DNA of 64,000 bases from Friedmanniella luteola (GCF_900105065.1 NZ_LT629749.1:2294001-2358000), one strand, 5' to 3'. Shown: positions 9,239 through 19,025, counted from the first letter of the stretch. Numbers and translations are program-made. The notes: a model not told the origin generated them from the letters alone.

Positions 9239-10090
9239 ATGCTCGAGGACGACCAGATCACGCAGGTGCCGGGCCGCGAGGTCTACGGCCCGGACGGCGA
9301 CAAGATCGGCAAGGCGGGCCGCGTCTTCGTCGACGACCAGACGGGCCGGCCGAAGTGGGTCAGCCTCGAGACGGGTCTGTTCGGCGCCCACGACACCTAC
9401 GTCCCGGTCGACGGGGCGACCTTCGACGGCGACCGGCTGACCGTCCCCTACGCCAAGGGGCAGGTGAAGGGGGCGCCGGCACTCGGTGGCGGCGACCACC
9501 TCTCGCCCGAGGACGAGGCGACGCTCGACCGCTACTACCGCGGCCAGGGCGCCGCAGGGACCGCAGCGGCCGGCGGCGGGCTCGAGGACCGCGACCAGCG
9601 GGGCGAGGTCGACCGCGACCGCCGCGACGACCGGGGTGACGTCGGGGACCGCGTCGGCGACGGCCACCAGGGTGGCGGTGACGACGCCATGACGGTCTCG
9701 GAGGAGCAGCTGGCGGTCTCCACCCGCTCGGTGGCGACCGAGCGGGTACGGCTGCGCAAGCGCGTCGTCACCGAGGAGGTCACGCTGACGGTGACGCTGC
9801 GGAAGGAGCAGCTGACCGTCGAGCGGGAGCCGATCGGTGAGGACGAGGTGGCCGGCCACGTCGGCAGCACCGACTTCGCCGGCGGCGACCAGGAGATCGT
9901 CCTCTACGAGGAGGTCCCGGTCGTGCAGACCGTCGTGCGACCGGTCGAGCGGATCCGGCTCGGCACCGAGGTCACCACCGAGCAGCGGACGGTGGGCGGC
10001 GAGGTCCGCAAGGAGCGCGTCGAGGTCGACCAGCCCGAGGACCTGATCGGCCGGGGCGACCGGGACCGGGACGGAGACCGGCTGAGCTGA
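9239..10090 (+). CDS. PRC-barrel and DUF2382 (YsnF-like) stress protein
   Basis: A 283-aa soluble protein. Residues 1-90 form a PRC barrel (GREVYGPDGDKIGKAGRVFVDD and WVSLETGLFG). A charged Asp/Arg/Gly-rich linker covers about 95-150. Residues 155-270 form a DUF2382 domain ([38 protein letters not shown]). This architecture is common in actinobacteria and linked to general stress; the molecular role is unknown. The start has AGGAGG 7 bp upstream. It converges on metH across a REP-like hairpin. Confidence 0.9.
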   Translation: MLEDDQITQVPGREVYGPDGDKIGKAGRVFVDDQTGRPKWVSLETGLFGAHDTYVPVDGATFDGDRLTVPYAKGQVKGAPALGGGDHLSPEDEATLDRYYRGQGAAGTAAAGGGLEDRDQRGEVDRDRRDDRGDVGDRVGDGHQGGGDDAMTVSEEQLAVSTRSVATERVRLRKRVVTEEVTLTVTLRKEQLTVEREPIGEDEVAGHVGSTDFAGGDQEIVLYEEVPVVQTVVRPVERIRLGTEVTTEQRTVGGEVRKERVEVDQPEDLIGRGDRDRDGDRLS

Positions 10091-10111
10091 GCCGGCGCCG
10101 GACCACCGCGC

Positions 10112-10146
10112 CCTGAGCCTGTCGACGGGCCCTCGACGAGCTCAGG
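10112..10146. repeat. REP-like imperfect palindrome
   Basis: The sequence CCTGAGCCTGTCGACGGG followed by CCCTCGACGAGCTCAGG is an imperfect inverted repeat between the convergent DUF2382 gene and metH. It resembles a repeated intergenic palindrome seen in many high-GC soil bacteria. It can act as a bidirectional terminator or mRNA end. Confidence 0.55.
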
Positions 10147-10185
10147 CAGCGACCGTCCAGGTCATCGAGCACCTCCGGCCCATCC

Positions 10186-13100
10186 TCAGCGGGCGTTGAA
10201 GTACTTCGCCTCGGGGTGGTGGACGACGAGCGCGTCGGTCGACTGCTCGGGGTGGAGCTGCAGCTCCTCGCTGAGCTCGACGCCGATGCGCTCCGGCCGC
10301 AGCAGGGCGACGAGCTTGGCGCGGTCCTCCAGGTCGGGGCAGGCCGGGTACCCGAAGGAGTAGCGGGAGCCGCGGTAGGCCTGGTCGCGGACCATGTCCT
10401 CCACCGGCCCGTCCGACCCGCCCAGCCCGAGGTCCGAGCGCACCCGCGCGTGCCACATCTCCGCGAGGCCCTCGGTCAGCTGGACGCTCAGCCCGTGCAG
10501 CTCCAGGTAGTCGCGGTAGGCGTTGCGCTCGAACAGCTGGGCCGTCGCCCGGGACACCGCCGCCCCCATGGTGGCCAGCTGGAACGAGATCACGTCCGGC
10601 CCGTGCTCGCGCACCTCGGCCCGGTCGCGGAAGAAGTCGGCCAGGCAGAGGTGCCGGTCGCGCGTCTGCCGCGGGAACGTGAAGCGGTGCAGCTCCGCGG
10701 CCGGGTCGTCGACGTCGCCGTCGGGCCGGAGCACGACCAGCGTGTCGCCCTCGCTGTAGCAGGGCCAGTAGCCGTAGACGACGGCGAACTCCGCGATCGC
10801 CTCCGTCTGGATCCGGTCCAGCCAGGCGCGCAGCCGGGGCCGGCCCTCGGTCTCCACCAGCTCCTCGTACGTCGGGCCGCCCCTGCTCCCCTTGAGGCCC
10901 CACTGCCCGAGGAAGGTGGCGCGCTCGTCGAGGAACGAGGCCACGTCGGCCAGCTTGATGCCCTTGACGATCCGGTCGCCCCAGAACGGCGGCACGGGCA
11001 CGTCGACGTCGCGGGCGACGTCGGAGCGGACCGCGGTCTGCACGCCACCGGGCGCGCCGACGGCCTCCGCGTGGGTGCTCGGCTGCTCCGGCCGCCGCTT
11101 GACCCGGCGCTCGCGGGGGGCGGGCAGGGCCGCGCCCTCCTCGCCCCGCTTGACCGCCATCAGGGCGTCCATCAGCCGCAGCCCCTCGAAGGCGTCGCGG
11201 GCGTAGCGGACCTCGCCGGCGTAGACCTCCCGCAGGTCCTGCTCGACGTAGGCCCGGGTCAGGGCCGCCCCGCCGAGGAAGACCGGGAAGCTGGCGGCGA
11301 CGCCGCGCGCGTTCAGCTCCTGGAGGTTCTCGCGCATCACCACCGTCGACTTGACCAGCAACCCGGACATGCCGATCGCGTCCGCCTCGTAGCGCTCCGC
11401 CGCGTCGATGATCGTGCTGACCGGCTGCTTGATGCCGAGGTTCACGACCGTGTAGCCGTTGTTGGTCAAGATGATGTCGACGAGGTTCTTGCCGATGTCG
11501 TGCACGTCGCCCTTCACCGTGGCCAGCACGATCGTGCCCTTGCCGCGGCTGTCGGCCTTCTCCATGTGCGGTTCGAGGTGGGCCACCGCCGCCTTCATCA
11601 CCTCGGCGGACTGCAGGACGAACGGCAGCTGCATCTGGCCGGACCCGAACAGCTCACCGACCACCTTCATCCCCTGCAGGAGGTCGGTGTTGATGATCTC
11701 CAGCGCCGTCTTGCCCTCGGCCATGGCCAGGTCGAGGTCCTCGCCGAGCCCCTTGCCCTCGCCGTCGACGATCCGGCGCTGCAGCCGCTCGCTCGTGGGC
11801 AGGGCCAGCAGCGCGGCGGCGCGCTCGGCCTTGGTGTCGGCGGTCGTGACGCCGTCGAACAGCTCGAGGAACTTCTGCAGGGGGTCGTAGCCCTCGGCAC
11901 GCCGGTCGTAGACCATGTCCAGCGCCACCTGGCGCTGCTCGTCGGGGATCCGGGCCATCGGCACGATCTTGGCCGCGTGCACGATCGCGGAGTCCAGGCC
12001 CGCCTCGACGCACTCGTGCAGGAACACCGAGTTCAACACCACCCGGGCGGCCGGGTTGAGCCCGAAGGAGATGTTGGAGAGCCCCAGCGTCGTCTGCACG
12101 TCCGGGAAGAGCCGCTTCACCTCGCGGATGGCCTCGATGGTCTCGATGCCGTCCCGCCGGGTCTCCTCCTGACCGGTGGCGATGGGGAAGGTCAGGCAGT
12201 CGAGGATGATGTCGCTGCGCCGCATCCCCCAGTTCTGCGTCAGGTCCTCGACGATCCGGGAGGCCACGGCGACCTTCCAGTCGCGGGTGCGGGCCTGGCC
12301 CTCCTCGTCGATCGTCAGGGCCATCACCGCCGCGCCGTGCTCGGCGACCAGCGCCATGATCCGGGTGAACCGGGAGTCGGGGCCGTCGCCGTCCTCGTAG
12401 TTGACCGAGTTGACGACGGCGCGGCCGCCGAGCCGCTCCAGGCCGGCCTGCAGGACCGCCGGCTCGGTGGAGTCCAGCACGATCGGCAGGGTCGAGGCCG
12501 TCGCCAGCCGGAAGGCCACCTCGGCCATGTCGGCGGCGCCGTCGCGGCCGACGTAGTCGACGTTGAGGTCCAGCAGGTGCGCCCCGTCGCGGATCTGGGC
12601 GCGGGCGATGTCGACGCAGTCGTCCCAGTTCTCGGCGAGCAGGGCTTCCCGGAAGGCCTTGGAGCCGTTGGCGTTGGTCCGCTCCCCGATCGAGAGGTAG
12701 CTGGTGTCCTGCCGGAACGGCACGTCGGCGTAGAGCGACGCGGCGGCCGCGACGTGCGCGGGGGCCCGCTCGACCAGCGGCCGGGCGTGCAGCCGCTCCA
12801 CGACCTGCCGCAGGTGCTCGGGACCGGTGCCGCAGCAGCCGCCCACCAGGCCGAGGCCGAACTCGCCGACGAACTGCTCGAGGGCGTCCGCCAGCTCGAC
12901 GGGCTGCAGCGGGTAGTGCGCGCCGTCGGAGGTGAGCTGGGGCAGCCCGGCGTTGGGCATGCAGCTCACCCCGACGCTGGCGTAGCGGGACAGGTGCCGC
13001 AGGTGCTCGCTCATCTCGGCTGGGCCGGTGGCGCAGTTGAGGCCGATCATGTCGATGCCGAGCGGCTCCAACGCGGTCAGCGCGGCGCCGATCTCCGAGC

Positions 13101-13701
13101 CCAGCAGCATCGTCCCGGTGGTCTCCACGGTGACGTGCACGATGACGGGCAGGTCCCGTCCGGCGTGGGCCAGGGCCCGGCGGGCGCCCAGGGTCGCGGC
13201 CTTGGTCTGCAGCAGGTCCTGCGACGTCTCGATCAGCACGGCGTCGATGCCGCCGGCCAGCATGCCCTCGACCTGCTGCTGGTAGGCCTCGCGCAGGGCG
13301 CTGTAGGAGACGTGGCCCAGCGTCGGCAGCTTGGTGCCGGGGCCGACGCTGCCCAGGACCCAGCGGGGGCGCTCCGGGGTGCTGAACGCGTCGGCCGAGG
13401 CGCGGGCCAGCCGGGCGGCGGCCTCGGCGAGCGGCAGGATCTGGTCGGCGATGCCGTACTCGCCGAGCGCCGACAGGTTGGTGCCGAACGTGTTGGTCTC
13501 GACCGCGTCGACCCCGGCGGCGAAGTAGGCGTCGTGGATGGCCCGCACGACGTCGGGCCGGGTCCGGCTGAGCACCTCGTTGCAGCCCTCGAGCTGGTCG
13601 AAGTCGTCGAGGGACAGCGCGTAGCCCTGCAGCATCGTCCCCATCGCCCCGTCGCCGATCACCACACGGGAGGACAGGGCAGAACGCAGGTCGTTGGGCA
13701 C
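10186..13701 (-). CDS. metH: Cobalamin-dependent methionine synthase
   Basis: MetH transfers the methyl group of 5-methyl-THF to homocysteine through methylcobalamin. The 1171-aa protein has the homocysteine domain (GDGAMGTML; zinc Cys in GLNCATG near 222 and GGCCGTG near 289), the pterin domain (GERTNANGSKAFREALL), the B12 domain with the DVHDIGKN signature (His near 734) and the reactivation domain with RYSFGYPACPD. The GTG at 13701 is chosen because TATCCT lies 6 nt upstream (leaderless pattern); another in-frame GTG at 13722 is possible. I see no cobalamin riboswitch in the 104-bp gap to the divergent PAC2 gene. Confidence 0.95.
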   Translation of the reverse strand: MPNDLRSALSSRVVIGDGAMGTMLQGYALSLDDFDQLEGCNEVLSRTRPDVVRAIHDAYFAAGVDAVETNTFGTNLSALGEYGIADQILPLAEAAARLARASADAFSTPERPRWVLGSVGPGTKLPTLGHVSYSALREAYQQQVEGMLAGGIDAVLIETSQDLLQTKAATLGARRALAHAGRDLPVIVHVTVETTGTMLLGSEIGAALTALEPLGIDMIGLNCATGPAEMSEHLRHLSRYASVGVSCMPNAGLPQLTSDGAHYPLQPVELADALEQFVGEFGLGLVGGCCGTGPEHLRQVVERLHARPLVERAPAHVAAAASLYADVPFRQDTSYLSIGERTNANGSKAFREALLAENWDDCVDIARAQIRDGAHLLDLNVDYVGRDGAADMAEVAFRLATASTLPIVLDSTEPAVLQAGLERLGGRAVVNSVNYEDGDGPDSRFTRIMALVAEHGAAVMALTIDEEGQARTRDWKVAVASRIVEDLTQNWGMRRSDIILDCLTFPIATGQEETRRDGIETIEAIREVKRLFPDVQTTLGLSNISFGLNPAARVVLNSVFLHECVEAGLDSAIVHAAKIVPMARIPDEQRQVALDMVYDRRAEGYDPLQKFLELFDGVTTADTKAERAAALLALPTSERLQRRIVDGEGKGLGEDLDLAMAEGKTALEIINTDLLQGMKVVGELFGSGQMQLPFVLQSAEVMKAAVAHLEPHMEKADSRGKGTIVLATVKGDVHDIGKNLVDIILTNNGYTVVNLGIKQPVSTIIDAAERYEADAIGMSGLLVKSTVVMRENLQELNARGVAASFPVFLGGAALTRAYVEQDLREVYAGEVRYARDAFEGLRLMDALMAVKRGEEGAALPAPRERRVKRRPEQPSTHAEAVGAPGGVQTAVRSDVARDVDVPVPPFWGDRIVKGIKLADVASFLDERATFLGQWGLKGSRGGPTYEELVETEGRPRLRAWLDRIQTEAIAEFAVVYGYWPCYSEGDTLVVLRPDGDVDDPAAELHRFTFPRQTRDRHLCLADFFRDRAEVREHGPDVISFQLATMGAAVSRATAQLFERNAYRDYLELHGLSVQLTEGLAEMWHARVRSDLGLGGSDGPVEDMVRDQAYRGSRYSFGYPACPDLEDRAKLVALLRPERIGVELSEELQLHPEQSTDALVVHHPEAKYFNAR

Positions 13702-13707
13702 CTGTCG

Positions 13708-13713
13708 AGGATA
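13708..13713 (-). promoter_or_regulatory. -10 element of metH, leaderless spacing
   Basis: TATCCT on minus is followed by 6 nt and then the GTG at 13701. This spacing would place the transcript start on the start codon. Confidence 0.45.
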
Positions 13714-13793
13714 GGTCCGCACCCTTCCCGGCGACCGGGGGAACCACCATGTGGCGAGCGTGCCGACCTCGGTCCCCGTCCGGAGCCGGCGGT

Positions 13794-13799
13794 TAGAGT
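13794..13799 (+). promoter_or_regulatory. -10 element of the PAC2 gene, leaderless spacing
   Basis: TAGAGT is followed by 6 nt and then the ATG at 13806, predicting a leaderless mRNA. No purine-rich ribosome binding site is present. Confidence 0.5.
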
Positions 13800-13805
13800 G
13801 ACGTC

Positions 13806-14654
13806 ATGTCTGACGTGCCCAGCCGTGACCTCCGTGACCTGCACGACCCGGTGGTGGTGGTGGCCTTCGGCGGCTGGAACGACGCCGGCAGCGCCGCCAC
13901 CGGAGTCGTGGAGCACCTGAGCGACGTCTACGAGGCCGAGCCCGTGTTCTCCATCGACCCCGACGACTTCTACGACTTCCAGGTCAACCGGCCCGAGGTG
14001 AAGCTGGACGACGACGACGACCGCGAGCTCGTCTGGCCGACCACCGAGCTGCGGGTCGCGGAGCTGCCCGACGGCCGACCGCTGGTCCTGGTGCACGGCC
14101 TGGAGCCGAACCTGCGCTGGCGGCAGTTCTGCACCCTGATCACCTCGGCCCTCAAGTCCGCGAACGCGTCGCGGGTCCACCTGCTCGGCGCCCTGCTGGC
14201 CGACACGCCCCACACCCGGCCGATCCCGGTCTCCACCTCCACCGCCAACCGCGAGCTGATGACGTCGATGGGCCTGGCCCCGTCCACCTACGAGGGCCCG
14301 ACGGGCATCGTCGGCGTGCTCGCCGACGCGCTGGAGCGGACCGGGGTGCAGGTGCTGTCCTCCTGGGCGGCCGTGCCGCACTACGTGTCCCACCCGCCGT
14401 GCCCCAAGGCGACGCTGGCGCTGCTCTCCCAGCTGGAGCAGGTGCTCGACACCCCGCTCGAGCTCGGCGAGCTGCCGGAGCTGGCCCGGGCCTGGGAGCG
14501 CGGGGTGGACGAGCTGGCCGCCGAGGACTCCGAGGTCGCCGAGTACGTCACCTCCCTCGAGCAGCAGCAGGACGCGACCGACCTCCCCGAGGCGAGCGGT
14601 GAGGTCATCGCGGCCGAGTTCGAGCGCTACCTCCGGCGCCGACAGGGTCACTGA
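13806..14654 (+). CDS. PAC2 family protein
   Basis: A 282-aa member of the PAC2 (proteasome assembly chaperone 2-like) family, with the conserved N-terminal VVVAFGGWNDAGSAATGVVEHL segment, the FYDFQVNRPEV loop and the central HGLEPNLRWR and LGALLADTPHTRP motifs. The archaeal and eukaryotic relatives help assemble proteasomes, but the role of actinobacterial members is not established. It is not in the proteasome locus here. The start is set by the leaderless -10. It is followed 72 bp later by the AI-2E exporter gene in the same direction. Confidence 0.9.
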   Translation: MSDVPSRDLRDLHDPVVVVAFGGWNDAGSAATGVVEHLSDVYEAEPVFSIDPDDFYDFQVNRPEVKLDDDDDRELVWPTTELRVAELPDGRPLVLVHGLEPNLRWRQFCTLITSALKSANASRVHLLGALLADTPHTRPIPVSTSTANRELMTSMGLAPSTYEGPTGIVGVLADALERTGVQVLSSWAAVPHYVSHPPCPKATLALLSQLEQVLDTPLELGELPELARAWERGVDELAAEDSEVAEYVTSLEQQQDATDLPEASGEVIAAEFERYLRRRQGH

Positions 14655-14726
14655 GCACCAGACGTCCGACTAGGGCAGGCTGGGGCCCGGCGCCCCCGCC
14701 TGTGATCCCGCCCGCCGAGGAGTTCC

Positions 14727-15896
14727 GTGCCCCGTCAAGCCACCCCCGCCCCGACCGCACCGCCGAAGTCCGACCCCGGCGTCGGCACGGCGGCCAGCCC
14801 GCCGTACTTCGGGATCGTCATCCTCGCCGCCCTGGTGATCGTCGGGGTGGGCCTGCGGTCGACCGCCAGCATCATCGCCCCGGTCTTCCTCGTGCTGACC
14901 CTGGTGATCACCGTCGCCCCGCTCCGCTCCTTCCTGGTCAAGCGACGGTGGCCGGGCTGGCTGGCCAGCGTGGTCAGCCTGCTCGCGATCTACGCGTTGC
15001 TGCTGGTGATCCTCGGTTCCGTGGTCTACGCGGTGGTCCGGCTGGTCGACAAGCTGCCGGACTACGCCAGCGCCTTCACCCGGATCTTCAACTCGCTGCT
15101 GGCCCTGTCCACCCGGCTGGGCTACGGGCAGCAGCAGATCCAGGACCTCGCCTCGTCCTTCCAGCTGAGCAGCCTCACCGCGCCGGCGCAGGCGCTGGTG
15201 GGTGCGCTGAGCGGCGGGGCCTCGCTGCTGATCCTGATCATCACCTTCGTGCTCTTCCTGGCCCTGGACTCCGGCAGCATGCGGGAGCGCATCGAGGTGA
15301 TCCGGGAGACCCGGCCGCACATCGCCGACGGCCTGGTGAACTTCGCCAGCCGGGTGCGCAAGTACTGGATCGTCACCACGGCCTTCGGCCTGATCGTCGC
15401 GATCATGGACTACGTCGCGCTGCTGATCATCGGGGTCCCGCTGGCGCTCACCTGGGGCGTGCTCGCCTTCGTGACCAACTACATCCCCAACATCGGCTTC
15501 ATCATCGGCGTCATCCCGCCCGCCCTGATCGCCCTGCTGGACGGCGGCCCGGGTAAGGCGCTCGCGGTGATCATCGTGTTCACGGCGATCAACGTCATCG
15601 TGCAGACGATCATCCAACCGCGGTTCACCGGGGACGCCGTCGGCATCAACGGCACGGTGGCGTTCATCTCGCTGATCTTCTGGGCCTACCTGCTGGGCGC
15701 CCTCGGCGCGCTGATCGCCATCCCGGCGACGCTGTTCCTCAAGTCGGTGCTGGTGGACAACTCGGTGCCGGCCAACTGGATCAACGGGCTGATCAGCTCG
15801 GACCCGAAGAAGGAGACCCCGGCCCGGCAGCGGCAGCGTCGCCAGCAGGAGGTGCCGCCGGCGGAACGGCAGTCAGGCCGAGGCCGCCAGGGCTAG
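14727..15896 (+). CDS. AI-2E family transporter
   Basis: A 389-aa polytopic membrane protein of the AI-2E exporter/PerM family with about eight hydrophobic helices. The family signature is seen in [21 protein letters not shown] and the preceding [15 protein letters not shown] periplasmic part. Family members export quorum signals or ions; the substrate is not predictable. The C-terminus is a basic Arg/Gln-rich cytoplasmic tail. A GTG start with GAGGAG upstream fits. Its last 24 bp overlap the convergent rpe gene. Confidence 0.9.
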   Translation: MPRQATPAPTAPPKSDPGVGTAASPPYFGIVILAALVIVGVGLRSTASIIAPVFLVLTLVITVAPLRSFLVKRRWPGWLASVVSLLAIYALLLVILGSVVYAVVRLVDKLPDYASAFTRIFNSLLALSTRLGYGQQQIQDLASSFQLSSLTAPAQALVGALSGGASLLILIITFVLFLALDSGSMRERIEVIRETRPHIADGLVNFASRVRKYWIVTTAFGLIVAIMDYVALLIIGVPLALTWGVLAFVTNYIPNIGFIIGVIPPALIALLDGGPGKALAVIIVFTAINVIVQTIIQPRFTGDAVGINGTVAFISLIFWAYLLGALGALIAIPATLFLKSVLVDNSVPANWINGLISSDPKKETPARQRQRRQQEVPPAERQSGRGRQG

Positions 15897-16532
15897 CCGG
15901 CGCAGCTCGGTCACCATCACGTCCGGGTCGTCGGCGCCGAAGACCGACGACCCCGCGACGAAGGAGTCGACCCCGGCGGCCGCGCAGCGCTCGACCGTCT
16001 CGACCGACACCCCGCCGTCGACCTGCAGCCAGACGTCGCCGCCCACCCGGTCCAGCAGGGCACGGGTGCGCTCGATCTTGGGCAGGCAGAGGTCGAGGAA
16101 CTTCTGGCCGCCGAACCCCGGCTCCACCGTCATGATCAGCACCATGTCCAGCTCGGGCAGCAGGTCGGCGTAGGGCTCGATCGGGGTCGCCGGCTTCAGC
16201 GCCATCGACGCCCTGGCCCCCCGGGCCCGCAGCTCCCGGGCCAGGCGGACCGGGGCGGCGGCCGCCTCGACGTGGAAGGTGACCGACTCCGCGCCGGCCT
16301 CGGCGAAGGCGGGCGCCCACCGGTCGGGGTCGGTGATCATCAGGTGCACGTCGAGCATCATCGGCGTGGCGGCCCGGATCGACTCCAGCACCGGCAGGCC
16401 GAGCGTCAGGTTCGGGACGAAGTGGTTGTCCATCACGTCCACGTGCAGCCCGTCGGCCCCGGGCACGGACTCGATCGCCGACTGCAGGTTGGCGAAGTCG
16501 GCGGCGAGCAGGCTGGGCATGATGCGGACCAC
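15873..16532 (-). CDS. rpe: Ribulose-phosphate 3-epimerase
   Basis: A 219-aa TIM-barrel metalloenzyme that interconverts ribulose 5-phosphate and xylulose 5-phosphate in the pentose phosphate pathway. Conserved parts: [11 protein letters not shown], the metal-binding [22 protein letters not shown] and the phosphate-binding VDGGVS and AGSSVFG. The GTG start at 16532 is preceded by TAGAGT with 6-nt spacing, supporting a leaderless transcript. Gene order with rsmB and fmt is standard for actinobacteria. The 3' end overlaps the AI-2E gene. Confidence 0.95.
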   Translation of the reverse strand: MVRIMPSLLAADFANLQSAIESVPGADGLHVDVMDNHFVPNLTLGLPVLESIRAATPMMLDVHLMITDPDRWAPAFAEAGAESVTFHVEAAAAPVRLARELRARGARASMALKPATPIEPYADLLPELDMVLIMTVEPGFGGQKFLDLCLPKIERTRALLDRVGGDVWLQVDGGVSVETVERCAAAGVDSFVAGSSVFGADDPDVMVTELRRLALAASA

Positions 16533-16538
16533 GAGCCG

Positions 16539-16544
16539 ACTCTA
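16539..16544 (-). promoter_or_regulatory. -10 of rpe overlapping the rsmB stop codon
   Basis: TAGAGT (minus) is followed by 6 nt and the rpe GTG. Its first three bases are the TAG stop codon of rsmB (16544-16542), so the upstream stop and the downstream promoter share bases. Confidence 0.5.
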
Positions 16545-17930
16545 ACGTGACGGGTCGTCCGCCCCCGCGGCCGCGGCGGCACCCACCCGCAGGTACGCGG
16601 CGAACATCGCGTCGGTGCCGTGCCGGTGGGGCCAGAGCTGCAGGAAGTCGCCCAGGGCCGCCCCGGGCACGTCCGGCAGCAGCCCGGCCGCCGGCAGCAC
16701 CGTCACGTCGTCCCGCCCGGCCAGGGTCTCGGTGACGACGTCCACGGTCTCGCGCCGGTGCGGTGAGCAGGTGACGTAGCCGACCACCCCGCCCGGTGCG
16801 GTGGCGTCGAGCGCCGACGCGAGCAGCGCGCACTGGAGGGGGTGGAGCTGCTCCACTGCCGTGTCGGCCCGGCGCCAGCGCGCCTCGGGCCGGCGGCGCA
16901 GCGCACCCAGACCGGTGCAGGGCACGTCGACCAGCACCCGGGCGAAGGTGGCCCGAGGCCAGGCCGGGCGGGTGCCGTCGGCCTGGAGGACGAGGCTGCG
17001 GTCGGCCGCGTGCCCCCGGAGCCCCGACGCCACCAGCGTGGCGCGGTGCGCCGACGGCTCGACCGCGACCACCGGGCCGTCGCCCTCCCCCAGCAGCCCG
17101 GCCAGCAGGGCGGTCTTGCCGCCCGGTCCGGCGCACAGGTCGAGCCAGGGACCGGCGGGTGCGGATGCCCGGGTCAGCCCCCAGGCCACCAGCTGCGAGC
17201 CCTCGTCCTGGACGCCGGCGCGGCCCTCGCGCACCGCCGGCAGGGCCGACGGCGAGCCCGTCCAGCGGGCAGCGAAGGGCGACCACGTCGCCGGCTCCGC
17301 CCTGGCGGCCAGCAGCTCGCCGACCTCGGCCAGCCCGGGCCGGACCACCAGCGTGACCGCAGGGTTGACGTTGTCCGCCTCCAGGGCCGGCGCCAGCTCG
17401 TCCTCGGGCAGCACGTCGGCCAGGGCGTCGACGACCCAGCGCGGGTGGGCCGTCCGCAGCGCGAGCGTGTCGCGACGGTCGAGCCCGGCGCCGAGCAGGT
17501 CCAGCCACCCCTCGAGGTCGCGGGCGGCGACCCGCCGCAGCACCGCGTTGGCCAGCCCCGTGACCCGTTCCCCCACCGTGGCGGCCGCCAGGTCGACCAT
17601 CGCGGCGACGGCGGCGTGGCTGGGGACCCGCAGCGCGAGCACCTGGTGGGCGCCGAGCCGGAGCAGGTCCAGCACGGCGGGCTGCAGGCTGCCGAGGGTG
17701 CGGCCGGACGCCGCGACGATGACCGCGTCGTAGGTGCCCTGCCAGCGGCACGTGCCGGCCACCAGCTCGGTGGCGAAGGCCGCGTCCCGGCCCTCGAGGT
17801 GCCGCTCGGCGAGCAGGTCGGCCAGCACGAGGTTGGCGTAGGCGCCGTCCCCGTTGACCAGCCGGAGGGCGTCGAAGGCGAGCCGGCGGGCGCGGTCGGG
17901 CTTGCGCCGTCCGCGGGCGGGTGCGGCCAC
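16542..17930 (-). CDS. rsmB: 16S rRNA (cytosine-967-C5)-methyltransferase
   Basis: A 462-aa RsmB/Sun protein that methylates C967 of 16S rRNA. It has an N-terminal NusB-like RNA-binding domain (about 15-145, RRLAFDALRLVNGDGAYANL) and a SAM methyltransferase domain with motif I DLCAGPGGKTALLAGLL. The catalytic Cys is in VDVPCTGLGALRRRPEARW and the release Cys in YVTCSPHRRE, so both catalytic cysteines are present. GTG start, one base after the fmt stop, so it is probably co-translated with fmt. Confidence 0.95.
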   Translation of the reverse strand: MAAPARGRRKPDRARRLAFDALRLVNGDGAYANLVLADLLAERHLEGRDAAFATELVAGTCRWQGTYDAVIVAASGRTLGSLQPAVLDLLRLGAHQVLALRVPSHAAVAAMVDLAAATVGERVTGLANAVLRRVAARDLEGWLDLLGAGLDRRDTLALRTAHPRWVVDALADVLPEDELAPALEADNVNPAVTLVVRPGLAEVGELLAARAEPATWSPFAARWTGSPSALPAVREGRAGVQDEGSQLVAWGLTRASAPAGPWLDLCAGPGGKTALLAGLLGEGDGPVVAVEPSAHRATLVASGLRGHAADRSLVLQADGTRPAWPRATFARVLVDVPCTGLGALRRRPEARWRRADTAVEQLHPLQCALLASALDATAPGGVVGYVTCSPHRRETVDVVTETLAGRDDVTVLPAAGLLPDVPGAALGDFLQLWPHRHGTDAMFAAYLRVGAAAAAGADDPSR

Positions 17931-17931
17931 C

Positions 17932-18855
17932 TCAGGCGCCCAGCGCCGCGTCGACCGGCAGCTGGACCCCGCGCGCCCAGTCGGCGGCGGCCATCGGCCG
18001 CTTGCCCGGGGCCTGCACCTGGCCGAGCCGCAGCGGGGTGCTGCCCGTGCCCACGAGCACCGCCGCCTTCCCCACCTGCAGCCGGCCGGGGGGCAGGGCC
18101 CCGTCGACGGGCACCGCCGGGCCGAGCTTCAGCCGTTCGCCGTCGAGCGTCGTCCAGGCGCCGGGGGCGGGCGTGCACCCGCGGATCCGGCGGTCGACGA
18201 CCTCGGCCGGGAGCGTCCAGTCGACGCGGGCGTCGTCGACCTCGATCTTCGGGGCGAAGCTGACCCCCTCCACCGGCTGCGGCTCCGCGGTGAGGGTGCC
18301 GTCCTCGATCCCGTCCAGCGTCTGGACCAGCAGCTCCGCGCCGGAGACGGCGAGCCGCTGCAGGAGGTCGCCCGCCGTGTCGTCCGGCCGGACCGGCTCC
18401 GAGACCCGCAGGTAGGTGGGACCGGCGTCCAGCTCCAGGACGATCTGGAACGTCGTCGCCCCGGTGACCGCGTCACCGGCCAGCAGGGCGTGCTGGACCG
18501 GGGCCGCGCCGCGCCACGCGGGGAGCAGCGAGAAGTGCAGGTTGACGAAGCCGTGCCGGGGCACGTCGATGACGCGCTGCGGCAGCAGCGCGCCGTAGGC
18601 GACGACCGGGCAGCAGTCGGGGGCGAGCGCGATGAGCCGGGCGACGAAGTCCTCGTCCCGCGGCCGGCGGGGGGTCAACGTCTCCAGGCCCAGCTCGGCC
18701 GCCCGCGCGGCCACCGGGCTCGGGGTCAGCTTCTTTCCCCGCCCCGCCGGGGCGTCGGGGCGGGTGACGACCGCGACGACGTCGTGGCGGGAGGCGACCA
18801 GCGCCTCCAGCGGGGGCAGGGCCACCTCAGGGGTCCCGGCGAAGACGATGCGCAC
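17932..18855 (-). CDS. fmt: Methionyl-tRNA formyltransferase
   Basis: A 307-aa enzyme that formylates initiator Met-tRNA using 10-formyl-THF. The catalytic core is intact: VAYGALLP and [20 protein letters not shown], with the conserved Asn-x-His pair, plus an OB-type C-terminal domain. The GTG start ([19 protein letters not shown]) is fixed by a -10-like TAGGCT 6 nt upstream. First gene of the fmt-rsmB-rpe unit. Confidence 0.96.
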   Translation of the reverse strand: MRIVFAGTPEVALPPLEALVASRHDVVAVVTRPDAPAGRGKKLTPSPVAARAAELGLETLTPRRPRDEDFVARLIALAPDCCPVVAYGALLPQRVIDVPRHGFVNLHFSLLPAWRGAAPVQHALLAGDAVTGATTFQIVLELDAGPTYLRVSEPVRPDDTAGDLLQRLAVSGAELLVQTLDGIEDGTLTAEPQPVEGVSFAPKIEVDDARVDWTLPAEVVDRRIRGCTPAPGAWTTLDGERLKLGPAVPVDGALPPGRLQVGKAAVLVGTGSTPLRLGQVQAPGKRPMAAADWARGVQLPVDAALGA

Positions 18856-18861
18856 CGGACG

Positions 18862-18867
18862 AGCCTA
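18862..18867 (-). promoter_or_regulatory. -10 element of fmt, leaderless spacing
   Basis: TAGGCT on minus followed by 6 nt and the fmt GTG. No ribosome binding site precedes the start. Confidence 0.45.
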
Positions 18868-18976
18868 GTGGCCGGTCGACCGTGGGCCGCCGCGGTGCAC
18901 GGGCTGGCCGGGGTCGGCGCTGGTGCCCGGCTGACCCGTCCCGTCGCCGTCAGACCCCGACCGTCGCCGACCGAGT

Positions 18977-19009
18977 GGTGTTGTCCGTACCGGCTCAGGT
19001 GTTGTCCGT
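18977..19009 (+). repeat. 12-bp direct repeats upstream of the SOS box
   Basis: GGTGTTGTCCGT occurs at 18977-18988 and again at 18998-19009. The 21-bp spacing equals about two helical turns, placing both copies on one face of the DNA upstream of the HNH-gene promoter. Confidence 0.6.
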
Positions 19010-19025
19010 GGTCCGCCGAGCATCG

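Noticed and set aside
13702-13805. Cobalamin riboswitch for metH
   Set aside because: The gap to the divergent gene is about 104 bp, the -10 lies 6 nt from the GTG, and no B12-box-like sequence is visible.
10216-13920. A 1234-codon open frame antisense to metH (and similar long plus-strand frames at 1909-3759, 29893-33246 and 45274-48624)
   Set aside because: Composition follows the mirror codon positions of the real genes (runs of Val, Gly, His, Arg, Leu); no family similarity and the opposite strand encodes complete known proteins.
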